A stretch of DNA of 64,000 nt. It comes from Centropus unirufus (taxonomy: Eukaryota; Chordata; Aves; Cuculiformes; Centropidae). The notes beneath the pieces were generated by a model. It did no database searches and was not told the origin of the DNA. It was given only the letters and a program-made list of their open reading frames with translations. Both the position numbers and the translations under genes were made by a program. Positions 24,037 through 38,210 of this stretch are shown here, in pieces (within the stretch, counting starts at the first letter, position 1; each line of letters begins with the position of its first letter). The DNA lies in assembly GCA_013397695.1 (NCBI GenBank), contig VYZI01000033.1, positions 4,581,264-4,645,263 of the forward strand. The letters run 5' to 3'.

Positions 24037-27000
24037 CCCAACCAAACAAAAAAGTGAAACATTTTGTAGAATGATCCCGAATTACCACAGAGAGAAAACG
24101 AGGGAGTGAGAGTTTTCAGAGTGCAGCACTGATTGAAAAGAGAGGCTTGGGCTGCTGCCAAAGGAGCTGTTTCCTATTGTCTTTTTTCATGCTACACTCA
24201 GGGAAACAGGACCTCATTTTAATCCCACTTTGATTACAAAGAATGTACACAAAGATATATCACTTCATATCAACATTTCTGATAGAAATAAACTAGAGGA
24301 GCTCAAATCTTGGCCAACCATCAAAGTATAAAGTTACATAACTTCTTCCATGTATACTGAGTGGTACAGGAAAAAAAAAGTCCAGCAAAATTCTGAAAGA
24401 AATAAAAATTTTAGCATTCAGAATTTGTAATCTAAGTTGTTTTTTAAATTGAAGAAGTAAACAAATAACATGAAGATAAATCTACTATTTCACAATATAC
24501 AGACAAAACTCTGCCTGAAAATAGCGTGGAAAACTAAATAATGGAAAAAAATTGCCTAACAATCACATTACCTTGAACCTTTAAGATTGTGCTTACATTC
24601 CTTCTTAACCCCAGATTCCTCTGTTATTCTACCTAAATCACTGGAACCCTAAATTCTCAACACTCGCCTGCATAGGTCCTTCTGAAATCACTTCCTGAGG
24701 CTTCCCTCTGTTCCTCCCTATATTTCACATCTCTACAAGCTACGAAGCAGTACAAAACTCTTTGATTCTATACAAGTCAGAGACCTTGACATTCTTAACC
24801 TCAAAAGGATTTCTTAAGCATTTTCCTGCATTCATTTATGATGCTTCCAACAAAGAGGGGCCAATAATATGCACGCAAAAAGGCCTCCATTGCTCAAGCA
24901 ACATGACTGGTCAAAACAAAGATCTGATCTTGTACCCTTGAGTCACCCAAGTGACCAAAAGTATCCGTCTTCTAATGTTTACTTTTCCAGAACAGGATTC
25001 CATGGGAAGTTCTGAATGCATGTGTGCTTCAATTCTGTTTTAAAGTAGACAAATAAATAGAAGGTGCAGACTTTCAGAGAAGGAGAATCTTCTTGTTTTA
25101 CTACCAGCATCAACCGACCTGAGCCAGAGACCCTTGTCAGGAGAAAAAGAGGATTTACCTGGTGTGCGCCCACTACCCAGCCTAACAAACTATTTGCTGT
25201 AACTCTTGAGAAAATCCTACTGATTTTAACTTATTTTCTCAAGTAACTTTCAGTCTTTGGCAGCAAGTTATTGAACACAGCTGTCCAGAGCACAACTGAG
25301 AAGAACGGGGCTGGCAAGAAGTGCTCTTGTAGTGGAAGAACGTGCATTTCTCCACTGTTAGTCTTGCTTATAACTTGTACTCGTGGCCTACCATGTTGAG
25401 AGCTGGACTGGTGTCCTATCATTTCAGTCAGCTGGCTTTCCATGCTGACCCATTTATCTTTCTGATGTAGGTTTTTTTTTTTTGACACCCTGAAAGGCCA
25501 GCCCTCATCCGCGCAAGCAGAACAAGAGAGACATCCAGCGGCTGGACCATCTAAGTACATCTTTTAACCTGATGAGATAAACTCGGCGACATCCTTATCT
25601 AGTCCATGTTTTGGCACGTATAAGGTACCATTTGTAAGCCAACTACCAGACCAGAGAAACCAGCGAAAAAATTATTCCAGCAGCAGAAGGGTTACTGTCA
25701 GCTCTGCAGTGTCTTTGTCCTGCAGAGTAGACTTCCTCATTGCGTACTCCAAGTCCCATCTGTGGTTCTCCCTTTTAACTTCATTATTTTGATTCTCAAG
25801 TCATGTGATTTGGTATAGGTCTACTAACTTCCATGGAATTATAGTTGTTTGTGTCAACCCAGGATCTCACTCCAATTGTTTGCCGTTCAACCGTGTACTT
25901 TTCACATCTACTATCTTCTATGCAAATATTTTCTCTAACCTTAACTATATTTGTAGTACTTATTTTTATTTGCGTAGTAAATAGACTCCCCAGCCATTGC
26001 TGATACGCAATTCCAGAGAATCGGTGGTAAATCCTGGTAATAAGTGGTTTGATCTTCATAACAGGGAGAAAGCGATTATTAAGTTTACTAATAAAAATAA
26101 GTAGTATCTATCTACAGTGCTTGCTATAAAAACAATCCCTATCTCAGCTGTCACATTTAAAGGCAGCTTATTTGTAAACATAAATCAGCACAAAAAGGGT
26201 TTATAAAAAAAAAACAACTGAAGACAGGATTAATAAACAGAAACAATACATATTTTTAAACAAAGTATTAGGTATATTGTTTGCAAAAGCCAACTTTGTC
26301 ACTGCTACATCTTAAATAGTTTTTTTTAAAGGCTTAACCCTTTAAAACTAGAAAGTTTTGTATAAAAAGTACTGCTAAGGGTAAAGAATGGGTTAATCCT
26401 TCTATATTTAGTGAAGAATTGAAGACAGGCAATTGCTGACTTCACTTAAAACAATGTAGGATGAGGTGTTAGGGATACAGCTAAGGACCATGAGTAAATT
26501 TCCGAGCTTCAAAGAGAAAACTGTGTGCAACCAATAGGGTAAAAACAGATAATATGATGTGATAACCCCAAACCAGCAGGATATGACATTTATGAGAAAA
26601 ATTATATACTCAGTGTGAGGAGACATTTGGTTCACTACTTACCACATACATGTATGGAAAATCTATCGCATATATGCCAAATGTATCAAGCTGCAATGGT
26701 GTTGTTCCTAATATAATACCAAAACAAAACAGAAGGCAGCTCAAGTCTTGTACTATGCTCTCTGCTAAAATATTTCATTCTACTGTGCACTTCCTTGCAA
26801 GGTTTTCTTTAAAAATGCTGCTACAAAAACACCTTATGTAAAAAAAAAAATAAATAGAAGAGAGAAAGTAAAGGAAGAAATGTCCGCAAGACACTTCTTA
26901 CTGCTGTTTAGTAAGAACTCCTTGGTATAGCTTTCATATCAACATTAATTCCATGCTTGAATTAAGTAAAATATTTTGAGACACCAAATATCCACATGTA

Positions 27001-27459
27001 TTGATTTCAATTGCTAACATCATTAGAATGTAAAAATCATTAGAATGTGGAATATCTACTTTCACAAAGGGTGTAAATCAAGCACATTCATAGACTACCC
27101 TACTGTGACTGAAAAATGAGAGCGAATTGTTTTCCTTTATTATTTCAGATCATATTTGTTATCATTGGGAAGCCAGACAGCAACAGAGCTGTATCAATAG
27201 AAAGCAAACGCTGAAATCGCAGTTGAAGGTTCTTAAATCAAGTGTAGCTTCTTCACCAACGAGGATCTAGTTCTTAAAATATTTTAGCAAAACACTGCTC
27301 CTCTTGGGTGTTTTTAAAGGAGATATCCAAGCAAGGCAGGGTAGATGATGTTTGGAGAATTATTAGGCAATGCAGTAGACCTATTTTTCAGTTTGAAATC
27401 TTTTTCAAAAGCAGTTGTATCTTGGACTTGCTGTAAGGCAGTTTGCCATATTGTCAGCA

Positions 27460-28258
27460 GGCTGTTCCAGTGCCCGATAACCCTTTTGGTGAAGAAATTT
27501 TTTCCTGATGTCTAATCTGAACCGCCCCCAGCACAACTTGATGCCATTTCCTCTCATCCTACAACCCGTCACTTGGGAGAAGAGATGAGCACCCACCTCT
27601 CCACAACCTTCTTTCAGGCAGGTGTAGGCAGTGATAAGGTCTCCCCTCAGCTTCCTCTTCTCCAGGCTGAACAACCCCAGCTCCCTCAGCTGCTCCTCAT
27701 AACACTTGTTCTCCAGCCCCTTCACCAGCTTTGTTGCCCTTCTCTGGACACACTCCAGGACCTCAATGTCCTTCTTGTAGTGAGGGACCTAGAAATGAAC
27801 ACAGGATTCGAGGTGTGGCCTCACCAGTGCCGAGTCCAGGGGCAGAATCACCTCCCTGAACCTGCTGGCCATGATGATTCTGATAGAGGCCAAGATGTCA
27901 TTGGCCTTCTTGGCCACCTGGACACACTGCTGGCTTATGCTCATTCGGCTAGCAACCAACACCCCCAGGTCCTCCTCCTCCAGGCAGCTCTCCAGCCACT
28001 CTTCCCTGAGCCTGTAGCGCTGTCTGGGGTCGTTGCATCCCAAGTGCAGGACCCGGCATTTGGCCTTGTTGAACCTCATCCCACGGGTCTCAGCCCACTG
28101 ATCCAGTCTGTTCTGATCCCTTTGAAGAACCTCCCTACCCTCAAGCAGATCAACACTTCCTCCCAGCTGAGTGTCACCTGCAAACTTGCTAAGGGTACAT
28201 TTAATCCCTTCATCCAGGTCATTGATAAAAGTACTGAACAGAACTGGAAACATGAAGT
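27460..28258 (-). mobile_element. CR1 LINE copy with C-terminal reverse transcriptase remnant
   Basis: On the minus strand a frame (28253-27789, 154 codons) reads FINDLDEG, FAGDTQLGG, RLDQWAE and NKAKCRVLHLG, the C-terminal half of CR1 reverse transcriptase. The downstream block follows (SLEKRKLRGDLITAY). The catalytic FADD box is FAGD here, so the first catalytic Asp is lost. The copy is truncated just upstream of PVLF, and its 3' terminal segment is also missing near 27460. It cannot encode a working enzyme. The open frame on the opposite strand (27573-28289) is its shadow. Confidence 0.93.
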
Positions 28259-29077
28259 CTTACCTAATTGCTGTGCCTTGGAGATATAAAGTCCCTCAGA
28301 TTACTGCTTCATTGCAGTGAAAAGAAGTGATGCTGGCTGGAGCTGACGCTAAGTTTCTTAGGAAATTCTTTCTTTCCATACTTATTCCGTTAGAACAGTA
28401 CGGAAAAATGCATGTGAATTTTCTTCTGTTAAAAGACTTATTACTTATCAACAGGGTAATGGTGGAATTTTGCACCTGTCTCAGTAGTTAGATGGCTACT
28501 GGGCAGCAGCTTGAAATGACTACTGCTTTCTAGCTGTCTCATAAGAATTTTTTTTTAAAACTTAAAGGTTAAATCAACAGCTAACAGAAATTAATCAATG
28601 ATTTAATAATTTAGGTCTAAGCATATTGAGAAAACATATTCTAATACACCTATATAAAAAAATGGAAAATAAACATTTGACATTGGCTATTTTTTTTTCC
28701 CTAGCCCTCATCTTGCTTTGGAGCCTGTAACACTAGGTAAGAATTCACTGAAAAACAGAGAACTTAAAAAACAGTGATCTACATATGGCAAGAGATGACA
28801 CCGATTTTGTGATCTACATATGGCAAGAGATGACACCGATTTTATCCAAACATATAAAAAGATTCTATTACTGAGGCAGGAATTTCTCGAGGCTTTTGGT
28901 CCTACTGTAACAGGCAGTATGACTCAAATCCCTTGACTTGATGTTTTGTACTTCAACAAATATTCTTCACTTGTAAGCTCAAGGAACAGCGCAAAAGAGT
29001 GGCTGAGGCAGCCAACCAGATCTTTAAACTAAACCTAAAACTGAATTACGTTATCAAGTCCCACTATCACGTTTCAC
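28259..29077. other. Intergenic sequence with a small tandem duplication
   Basis: No gene seen. It contains the 35-bp duplication annotated separately at 28774-28843. Confidence 0.5.
28774..28843. repeat. Perfect tandem duplication, 2 x 35 bp
   Basis: The 35-bp unit at 28774-28808 (GTGATCTACATATGG...CCGATTTT) is repeated without mismatch at 28809-28843, and only two copies are present. Full identity implies a recent replication or repair duplication, or an assembly error. Confidence 0.95.
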
Positions 29078-29362
29078 ATAGAATCATTAAGGTTGGAAAA
29101 GACCTCTAAGATCACCCAGCCCAACAGCCAGCCCAACACCACCGTGACTACTAAACTGTGTCCCAAAGTGCCATGTCTACACACTTTTTGAACAAAACAA
29201 GTGGGATGGTGACTCCACCGCTTCCCTGGGCAGCCTCTTCCAATGCTTCGTGACTCTTTTGGTAAAGAAATTTTTTATAATATCCAATCTAAACCTCCCC
29301 TGGCACAACCTGAGGCCATTTCCCCTCCTCCCATCACTTGTTACTTGGGAAAAGAGACCAGA
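29078..29362 (-). mobile_element. CR1 LINE 3' end fragment, antisense
   Basis: Starts with the reverse complement of the CR1 terminus (TAGAATCATTAAGGTTGGAA). It continues through CTTCCCTGGGCAGCCTC, TCTAAACCTCCCCTGGC and CCATTTCCCCTCCTCCC to GGGAAAAGAGACCAGA. Confidence 0.92.
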
Positions 29363-30668
29363 ACATCAACTTTCTTTCGGTGTTCCTCTGTTAAGAGTTT
29401 CTTCCTAAATGTTTTTGCTATTATTAGGCAACCTTTTCAAAACACGATGGTTCTTCAAGAACGGTTTTAAGGTGTGAATAGTATAGAGAAGGAAGCGCCC
29501 GAGAGCATCCCGCTTTTGAGGCAAGACTGCAAGCAGAATCTGTTACCACTAGAGGACAGTGCAATATAACCGCCTGTAAAGAACTGCATTTGGCACAGAA
29601 AACTCATGGTTAGAAATCTGACAACCTGAAGACAGAGGACTTTGTCTAGTAAAGCGAGGAGGAGAAAAAAACCAAACCAGGCACGTTACTGATTTACTGG
29701 GACGCAGATAGGAGCATCCAGGTATAGCCACAGCAATGCTAGCCTTGGGTGGGAGCATGTTGAAGAGCACAAACTGTGTGTTTTAGCTTCTCTGTTGGGC
29801 CAGGCTTAAGAAGAAGCTTTAAAGACACTTAACACCACTATGTGACACAAATCTCCTTTTTCCTGGTCCTCTTACTCAGGCAAAATGGCATCAACTTTGA
29901 TGGGAAAGTTGCCCAATTGAGAACTGAGTTAAACCTGCAGAAAGACTTCAAGTAATTCATTTATTATCAGACTATGCACAGAAGGGACCAATGAGTTTTA
30001 AGAACACAATTAATAAATATGATGTCAACAGATAATTGGGGTTTTTATTATTTAATATAATTATCTTCTCATTGTGTCATATTACAACTCTGATCCTGTT
30101 TAGCTTTCTGAACCAAGTCCCTGACTTCATTGTGCAGGCTCTTCTTAATTTTCAGCTCTGAGATGAGCCCCTCATTAGGGCCAAGGGAAACTGAACTTCA
30201 TGATATCAAAGGGGTTTAGCACGTATCTATCTGCATTGCACAAGGACAGCACTGTGTGCTTTGGCAATAACAGCAGAGGAAGAACTTCAGACCAGAATAC
30301 GAGAAGTGGTACCAGTGAGTGTGGTCTCAGGTACGCAGAGAGATGCATGCAGATGTACAGCAGGATATGGCGAGCACTCATTGACATTACTTAATGACCC
30401 AATTAACCCGTATTAACAAAAATATGTACCACATAAACATAACATCCACATACAAAAATTAATAGAGTTGCCAGAGGTAATGGTCCATTGTTAACAACCA
30501 GATGACTGGGGCAGTGGCCTGAAGTGAGGAGAGCAATTTAACTATACCATGCTCTGATGTAGATCGGGCTGTGACCTTGGCCAAGCTGCTACAATCACCT
30601 ATGTCTGTTTTTCTGCATAAGAAATGGGAAGATGTTTAGCTTGCTGTGAGAACTGTAAGTAAAAAGCA
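29363..30668. other. Intergenic sequence, no gene seen
   Basis: AT-rich sequence between two CR1 copies. Only short frames without recognisable domains. Confidence 0.45.
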
Positions 30669-31326
30669 TTTTGGTGGATGAGAAGCTCAACATGAGCTGG
30701 CATTGTGTTTTTGCAGCCCAGAAGGCCAGTCATATCCTGGGCAGCATCAAAAGGAATTTCACCAGCATGTTGAGGGAGGGGATTCTGCCTCTACTCTGCT
30801 CTCGTGAGACCCCACCTGCAGCACTGAGTTCAGTTCTGGAGTCCTCAGCACAGGAAGGACATGGATCTGTTAGAGTGTGTCCAGAGGAGGTGCATGAAGA
30901 TGATCAGAGGGCTGGAGCACCCCCCCCAATAATGGCAGGCTGAGAGAGTTGGACTTGTTTAGCCTAGAAAAGAGTAGGCTCTGGGATACCTTATAGCAGC
31001 CTTCCAGTACTTAAAGGGGGCCTAGGAAAGGTGGGGAGGGGCTTTTTACCAAGGAGTGCAGTGATAGGATGAGGGATAACTTTTAAGTTGAAAGAGGGGA
31101 GATTTAGATTAGGAAGACATTTTTTACCATGAAGGTGCAACTGTGATGCAGTGGCACGGGTTGCCCAGAGAAGCAGTGGATGCCCCATCCCTCGAATTGT
31201 TCTAGGCCAGGCTGGGGGAAGGTTTGAGCAACCTGACCTAGAGGAAGGTGACCCTGCCTGTGGAAGGAGCTGTTGGAACTGGATGATCATTAAGGGCCCT
31301 TCTGACCCAAATCATTTCATGATTCT
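30669..31326 (+). mobile_element. CR1 LINE copy, 5'-truncated
   Basis: The first part reads VDEKLNMSWHCVFAAQKAS and KRNFTSMLREGILPLL, the C-terminal end of the CR1 polymerase. It continues through the GAGGGCTGGAGCACC-type block and the 3' UTR (GCACGGGTTGCCCAGAGAAG, GGGCCCTTCTGACCCAAATC) to CATGATTCTC. Several frameshifts are present. Confidence 0.93.
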
Positions 31327-34300
31327 CAAGTTCACAAATAACAATTAGTTTTAACTGTTAGTTTTAGTAACTAGTATTACTTTATGATTTCAAGGCATTC
31401 CCTCATGCCTGTTACCCACTTCCACTGTTTTCACTGGATTTGCCACCTCATCAGCCACAGCACAACGCAAAGTTTGCTGGACCTGCCTTTGCTATAACAG
31501 AAGGACAGGAGTGAGCGGACTGGGGAGGAATGGGACTCTTCCGTGGCAGCTCTGTTGCAGAGAGCACAGAAACTTTCCTCTTCAATGCCAGATCATTTTT
31601 AGGAGACTTCTGCTGCTGTATCCAGGCTGTAATCACCAGCTGCAGGCTCCCAGTTGTGCCAAATACAGGTACTCAACCCATCTGAGTGCTTGCACTCTAG
31701 CTAAAGGGGTAGAAACCTCCCACAGAGAGGAGGCACACACAAGAACCGGCTTTACCTTTTGTTTGTTTTGCTACTTCCCCCACTTATATATCAGCTATAC
31801 TTTCAAGATAAAACTAACAAACCTTTTTTACAGGGTCAGATCTTTTCCAGCTGTGCAAGGATCAAACAAATAAGACAGCTTAAAGTGTCCCCAGCTGGTG
31901 AAGCAGGATGCTGCCCTGGGAGCTCTTGCTCAGCTTTTCTTTACTCTTACCCAAGACACACTTCCTACTTACTCTGTGGTTTTTCTGTTTTAATTCCCAG
32001 TCTCAACTCTTTCTTCTGTATGCATGCCTCCCCCTCACAAACTGCTTTGTATTGCCCACTAATCCAAATAGTTCAACTGTCCAAGAAGCCTGCATGTTTC
32101 ATTTTCCCAGAATTGCTGATGTCTCTGACTATCTTTTAAAATAAAATGTAATTTCTTTTTAACATAAAAAAATTACATAAAGTAAAGGTCATCAGTAAAA
32201 CCTCCTGATTTCAGGAAATCGCTTCAATACTTAATTATGGAATATTCCAGTACACATACAAACATACATCTTTAACCTAGCTATACCCTTGGATACCATT
32301 ATATACAAAACAAACAGCTTAATAGAATTTATACAAATAATTGTAAAAAAAAATTAAGGGGAATTAATTTTCCTCTTGAAAACTGTAAATTTTTATCTCA
32401 AAAAGAGATAAGTTCTGCGCCTATCAAGAGGGCATAAAATCACTTTTAAGATCCTGTATTGCATAATGCCTGCATATTTGAAGCTAAATAATCACAGACA
32501 TTTCACAGAGACATCCTCTCTTGTCAGTTCATATTCCATTTCAGCTTTTAAACCCCTTTTTTTAGCTGCAGACAACTCAGTGGCTGCTAGAATGAAGCAA
32601 CAGTTATAATACATTGTAGGGTAATTCCCAAATGTGCACTGTAAAACTTACAAAAATGTATTCAATTCTATATACATTAATCCTACATTACCTAGGGAGG
32701 AAAGGCTGAAAACCAGAATTATTTAGATTAATTTCTGCTCAATTTTTTTTTTCGAGGTGGCATTGAAAGAATGAGGTTATGGTGCCCAAGTTATACTGAA
32801 CCCTTGTCTCTACCAGTGCCTCTGCTTGCTCTGCTCAGTGTTTATTTTCACTTCTGAGCACATGAGGCTGGCATTCCACTTGTAGGTGTAGTAAGAGCAA
32901 ACCAAACTCGAACTCCCTTTGTACAATGTACAAGTTTCAAGCTTGGATGCCTACATTAAGCCAACTAAAGGTCAGAACAGAGGAGCTGCAATTATACTTG
33001 TCGTCAGAACAAACCCAAGGGCTCAGTCCAGAAATGTATCAATGAAATTGCTTGGCATACAGCTGCTTAATAGCATATAGAAGTCTGGTGGTGCTCTCCT
33101 AGGTAGGAACTTAAGTTTCCAAGTACTTTATAGTAGATTTGCACATATTACAAATAGCTCTGTCCCGTAACTCTATGTAGTAGTACGCAGGCACGTGATG
33201 GCTCAATCCACATACAGTTCCTTTCATACATCAAGCTTTGCCTGGGGTTGTGTAACCATTCTTTAATGTTTTGGGCTATATCATGTTTATTGGTTGTCTC
33301 AAATAAAAGATAATACCTCTAGCTGGTGGGGCTTTGCATTTGCATCAGTATTGATAGCCTGGACTCTCATCTGCTCTGGCTAAAGTTACGAGGAGTTCTC
33401 CAGTTTTAAAAGTTCTGCTAATCTTAGCAAGAAAGTGTAATAACAAAGGGCTAAATGCCCAAACTGGTTTGAACTGCATTTTCAGCCCTAAAGGTTACAT
33501 TCCTGTGTGAGAACAGAGGTGCTGTCATTCCAGCAAGAAGAAAATCTGCTGTGTAACCATACGTATTGTATCTGTTTGAGGGATTAAGGGTCACTTCCCA
33601 GAACTGCTAGCATGATACCTTCTCAAAAGCATGAAATTGTTTATTTTAGACAGGGAAAAAAGAAGACAGACAAGATTCCCTGATCACCATATCATGTTCC
33701 TCATACTGTCAAGTGACCTACCGCACTGTGGTGAAGCATGTGAGGCTGGCTAAATCCCACCACATATTCTAATTTGGTGGTGACAGAGAACAAGGCACGT
33801 TAGCCAAATGACTGAGCAGATGTGGCATTTGAAAGTGTGTCAACATTGCCCTGGACAATCTTAAAGAAAAAAAACAACAAAACTAACAAGACTCTTCCAT
33901 CATCCTGATTACAATCTTTGGTGATTGTTTCACTCCTGGTTTTTGTCTGGGACGTGATTTTTCCCTCTCCATTTTCTTCAAACACCAGCTGTAGGAGATT
34001 TCCAATCTCCCACCAATGATGGGAAAGGAAGAACAAAACTGCTGCTCTGGGTCACACAAGCAGTCATTGAGGTCCTATCCACAACCCCAACTTCAGTGCT
34101 TGTATCTTCTCATGAATGTAGGGAGGAAACATGTCCTTAAGCTACGGCACTTACATACAATGTCGAAAGTCAGGGAACTCTTTCTCTATCTCATGACCAA
34201 AGCAATAGGCGTAGCCCCTGCATCCTACTTCTGTCAAGTGAATACCTGCTCACCTAAATTACATCTCAAAGATTTTGGGGAGGTGGCCTACACTCATACT

Positions 34301-37300
34301 GAGTGTGCAATTTAGATGAACTATATTATTTCCCATTCAAGTCCAGAACGCTATATTGCAACACCATTTCCAATTAATGGATTTGCAGCCCAATTTATCT
34401 CCTGTAAGTTAGGTTGCCACAGTAGATTCAACAGCAAAGTGATAAAGGAACGTACAGTCCAAATACATGGAACATCCACTGCTTGTGCACAGTGAATCAG
34501 TACATGATTCACTCACTTTCACGAAAAAAGTGTGACCTTTCATCTGACTATTTCCCCAAACACAATACAGATATATATATATAAACATACAGAAATCAGG
34601 AACCAGCTAATTGGGGAAATGATAATAGCTCATCTCATGATTTTTTTACTGTTGTACTAATTCTTACGAAATCCTTTATTGAGCATTTGTGTCATCTCTT
34701 GCTATCATTTGACTAATTAACCAGATCAACTAGGGCACAGACTGCTCTTTGTTATGAAAGGAGTGAAGGCAGAGAACACCTACACTTTTGAAGTAGTGTA
34801 GGTATTCCCAGAGGCCTTGGAAAGGAATAATTTTTTAAAAAATCATTAGTACAACTAACATTCCTTTATGTCATTTACAATGAAAAGATAATAACAAGCA
34901 GCCTTGACGACAAACATTTCATTTTATCAACAAACACAGCTTCTATTTGGAATTAGGGAAGGTAAGGTTAACATGTTACAGCATTGCACCACAGATCTTT
35001 TCACCACAATGTGTGAAAAATTGCAGGCATAAAATAAAACACTAGACAAAAATCCTCTCAAGCCCCTACTAGCGATATCTCCCCCCATTAGGCACTTTGA
35101 AACAATTAATTAAATATCAGAAAAAAGGTCCTACTCGGTCTCTAGAAACATAAGGTGATACAGATCAAGAGGAAAACGTTTTATATGCATTGTGAATCTT
35201 GGGCAGGAAGATGGAAGCAGCACCAGTTTAACCCAAACCCAGAATCAGCAGAGTGGAGATAGAGGAGAAAGATCAGATCCCCTTTGGATTCTACCAGAGC
35301 ATCCTACAAATTAAAGAAACATATGATCAAGCTAAGAAACAAAATTTAAATGTATCTTCAAGGGACACCACCCTGTAATACTTTACAAACAGTGAAAATA
35401 CTGTATTTTTCTCACCAAATATAAAACTTTGTAAACTGGTGCTTCAGTGTGTTTTTTTCCTTTTAAATCACATCAGTTATTTCTTAGTAGATTGCTGCAG
35501 TTAGGGATTGTAGTATTCCAAGGACCATATAACTGGCACCCTAAGGCCCAGGAGCAATGGTTTGGATGTTGTGGAGCTTGCTGCACAATACCAGGTTGTG
35601 TTGTGAGTTCGTACCTTTGAGAGATAGTGGAGATCAGACTGTGTTAGAAAATCTCCAAGGAAACACAGGATAGTGAAACAGTTTGACTACCAACCAGGTG
35701 AAGTCACAACAGTGCTGCTTTGCAATTGTTAATGGTCCAAACCTCCAGCCACAGAGCCAAATACCTATTTTGTAACCCTCTGAGGGGGTCACTTCAAAGC
35801 CATGGTACAGCATCTCCCTTTTCCCACATGAACATGGCAACATTTTTCACAACTGAGTGCCTAATGCTTTGACGTATTAGACAACACAGTGAGTCAAAAT
35901 GAGTCACCCAACAAACCACTTGTTAAAATCACACGTTTAGTTAGAGCAATTCTTATAAACCCCATGAGGAACTGGGTCCTATTATCCTTGACACTATATC
36001 AGTAAGTAACAAAGAGCTTCTACTCTAAACAACTCACCATGTCGATTGCTGACAAGGTACCATTGGAGAAGGAAACGTAGGAGCAAGATGGGGATGGATA
36101 AACTTAAAAATAGCCTGAAGAAAAGCAGAAGTCCAAGTTTCCCCTTTTCCCATACATTTATTCACGTCCTTGGGCAGCATGGCAGATGGCTTAAAGCTAC
36201 CCTATTTACCTTTGAAGAGACATTTTCTTCTACACCGCACTTGGGACAGTTTCCCTGTTACTTTATCAGCAAAAGATTTACACAGTTCAAGCAGCCCAGA
36301 TGTTCAAATGCTGATGCAAATTCTGGCAGACGAGGAACGTTTGACGGTTACTCAAACGCCGCACCAGGCAGACACCCACAGGTATCGATGCAACGTGGTG
36401 AAATACCCAGGTCTGCAGTAGGGCTTAATCACACCATCAAACACAGATGTACCAGTCACATGCTGGGGATTTCCCAGCTGCAGACAGTATCCCCCCAAAG
36501 CACACGTAGTTTGAAACAATTAACTCACTATGTAATCACCAACCACGTGACAAATTCATTTTCTCTTTGAAAACATCCAAACAAGTCTGGATTCAGTAAG
36601 ACTGTGGCTCTGCCACTGCGACCCCTTTCTTAGCACTTTTTCTACATTTAGTAGGGCTGGGCTGGCTTTCACAGAGAGTCCTTCTGAGGTCTTCTTGAAG
36701 CAGGAAATAAGTTTTCTTACGTACTCATGAGATCTAAAGATTTCTTTAGCAACTTGATCTGGACAAACAAGACCACAGGTTAAACATGTGACACTCGGGC
36801 ATCATTAGGTTTTGGGTCTGTATTGCTGGAAAATATTAGATGAAATCTGCATAAGAAGATGACTGTTTTATCAGTAGGTAGTACCTACAAAATAGGTAGG
36901 AAAAGATAAGCCTGCATTTTTAATTCTTTGTACATTCTAATTCTGCTTGCGTACTATTTCTCTGTTTCCTCAGTTTAAAACCAGACTGCAAGCAACCCCT
37001 TTTTAAAGAAAGCGGTATAGTTGAATTTTGACAGCTGTCATTTCCTCACTACTCATAGTTTGTCAATATTTCTATTCTCAGATATGAAAACCTACAGAAA
37101 GAAATAATTGTTTACTTCCAGTTTCCTCTGTAGTCTGTGTTAGCTGGCAGGTTTAAGTAGAAATATTAGTAAAATAATTTTTAAAAAGGCTTAATTGCAA
37201 CATACTTGTATTAGGGAAACAGTTTTTGTTGGGAGTACCTGCTCCAGACAGGCAGGTCTGCAGTGATTATTATTATATTTCAGGAAGGAAAGAGGAAGTC

Positions 37301-38210
37301 AGAGTGGAGAACTGCACTAAAAGCCCTGCCCTTGGAAGGCATTTCATTTAAAATACTAAAGAAAGGAGGTATATCCAAGCCACCTTTTTTTTGCTTATGG
37401 CTACTATTTCCAAACCTTGACCAAATTTAAACATTCACTGCAAAATAGGCAGCATGCTCTGCTCCTGGGGAGCAGCTTCTAACATCACTAAGAGATCAGC
37501 TGGATGCTATAGTTCCCTCAACACGCTTTATATCATCCCATTGAATTTACTACACACTATTCTAAAATAAGAAAGAAAAACACACACTACTTTGGAATGA
37601 AAAGCTGACACATTCTCCAGATATGCAGGAGTCTGAGTCACACAGGCAAACTGCACAAAATTAAAAGGAGGGCCTGCTGCCTAAGGTGATAAAAAAAGAT
37701 ATTTACTTTTGGCTTCTGCTGGTTTAAGACTGTGGAAGGCACGCTGGTGAAAACTTTGCATAGAGAACATAATGTTGTGATGAAATATTTCTGAAAACTC
37801 CTTTTAGCAGCATCGCTTTTGGAACTGGTGACATTATCCTTCAAGTAAGTATGGTCAGATGGATAACAGACAAATGAGTGCGTGACTGGGGAAGGCTCCA
37901 TTAACAAGACTCTTGTGAAAATCCACTAACCATGGTAATTTTACCTCCTAGAGAAAAATCTAAAAGAGCACAGTGCAAGGGTTACCTCTTTCTGATTTGC
38001 AGATAAACTGGAGTAGAGAGGAGAATGTTAAAGCAGCAACATCTGAGGAAGTTTATAAGATGACAAATACAGTATATGCTCAAAGAATCCCTGAAGAAAT
38101 TGAATTAGTGGGGCAGGGTATTAAAATACTATGTTTTTCAGGGCTTTACGTATTGAGATTGGAAGAGGTAATAAGCCAGAGAACAGGCCTGTTTATACAT
38201 TTTTATTACA
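31327..38210. other. Intergenic sequence, no gene supported
   Basis: AT-rich sequence. One frame of 174 codons (36046-36570, +) is the longest outside repeats, GC-rich islands and N runs but resembles no family I know. A short (AT)n tract lies near 34569-34583. I see no other feature. Confidence 0.45.

Larger units (their letters stand above)
18178..27459. other. Intergenic sequence, no gene seen
   Basis: AT-rich sequence with many stops in all frames and no recognised domain. It contains a 20-bp perfect AT palindrome at 22569-22588 and a C12-A11 homopolymer junction at 24014-24036. The longest frame that stands out (25231-25560, minus, 109 codons) resembles no family I know. Confidence 0.45.

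Noticed and set aside
25231..25560. 109-codon minus-strand frame, considered as a retrocopy or exon
   Set aside because: No similarity recognised, no convincing splice sites tied to it, and no poly(A) tail or flanking duplication.
27573..28289. 238-codon + strand open frame
   Set aside because: It is the antisense of a CR1 reverse transcriptase remnant and 3' UTR.
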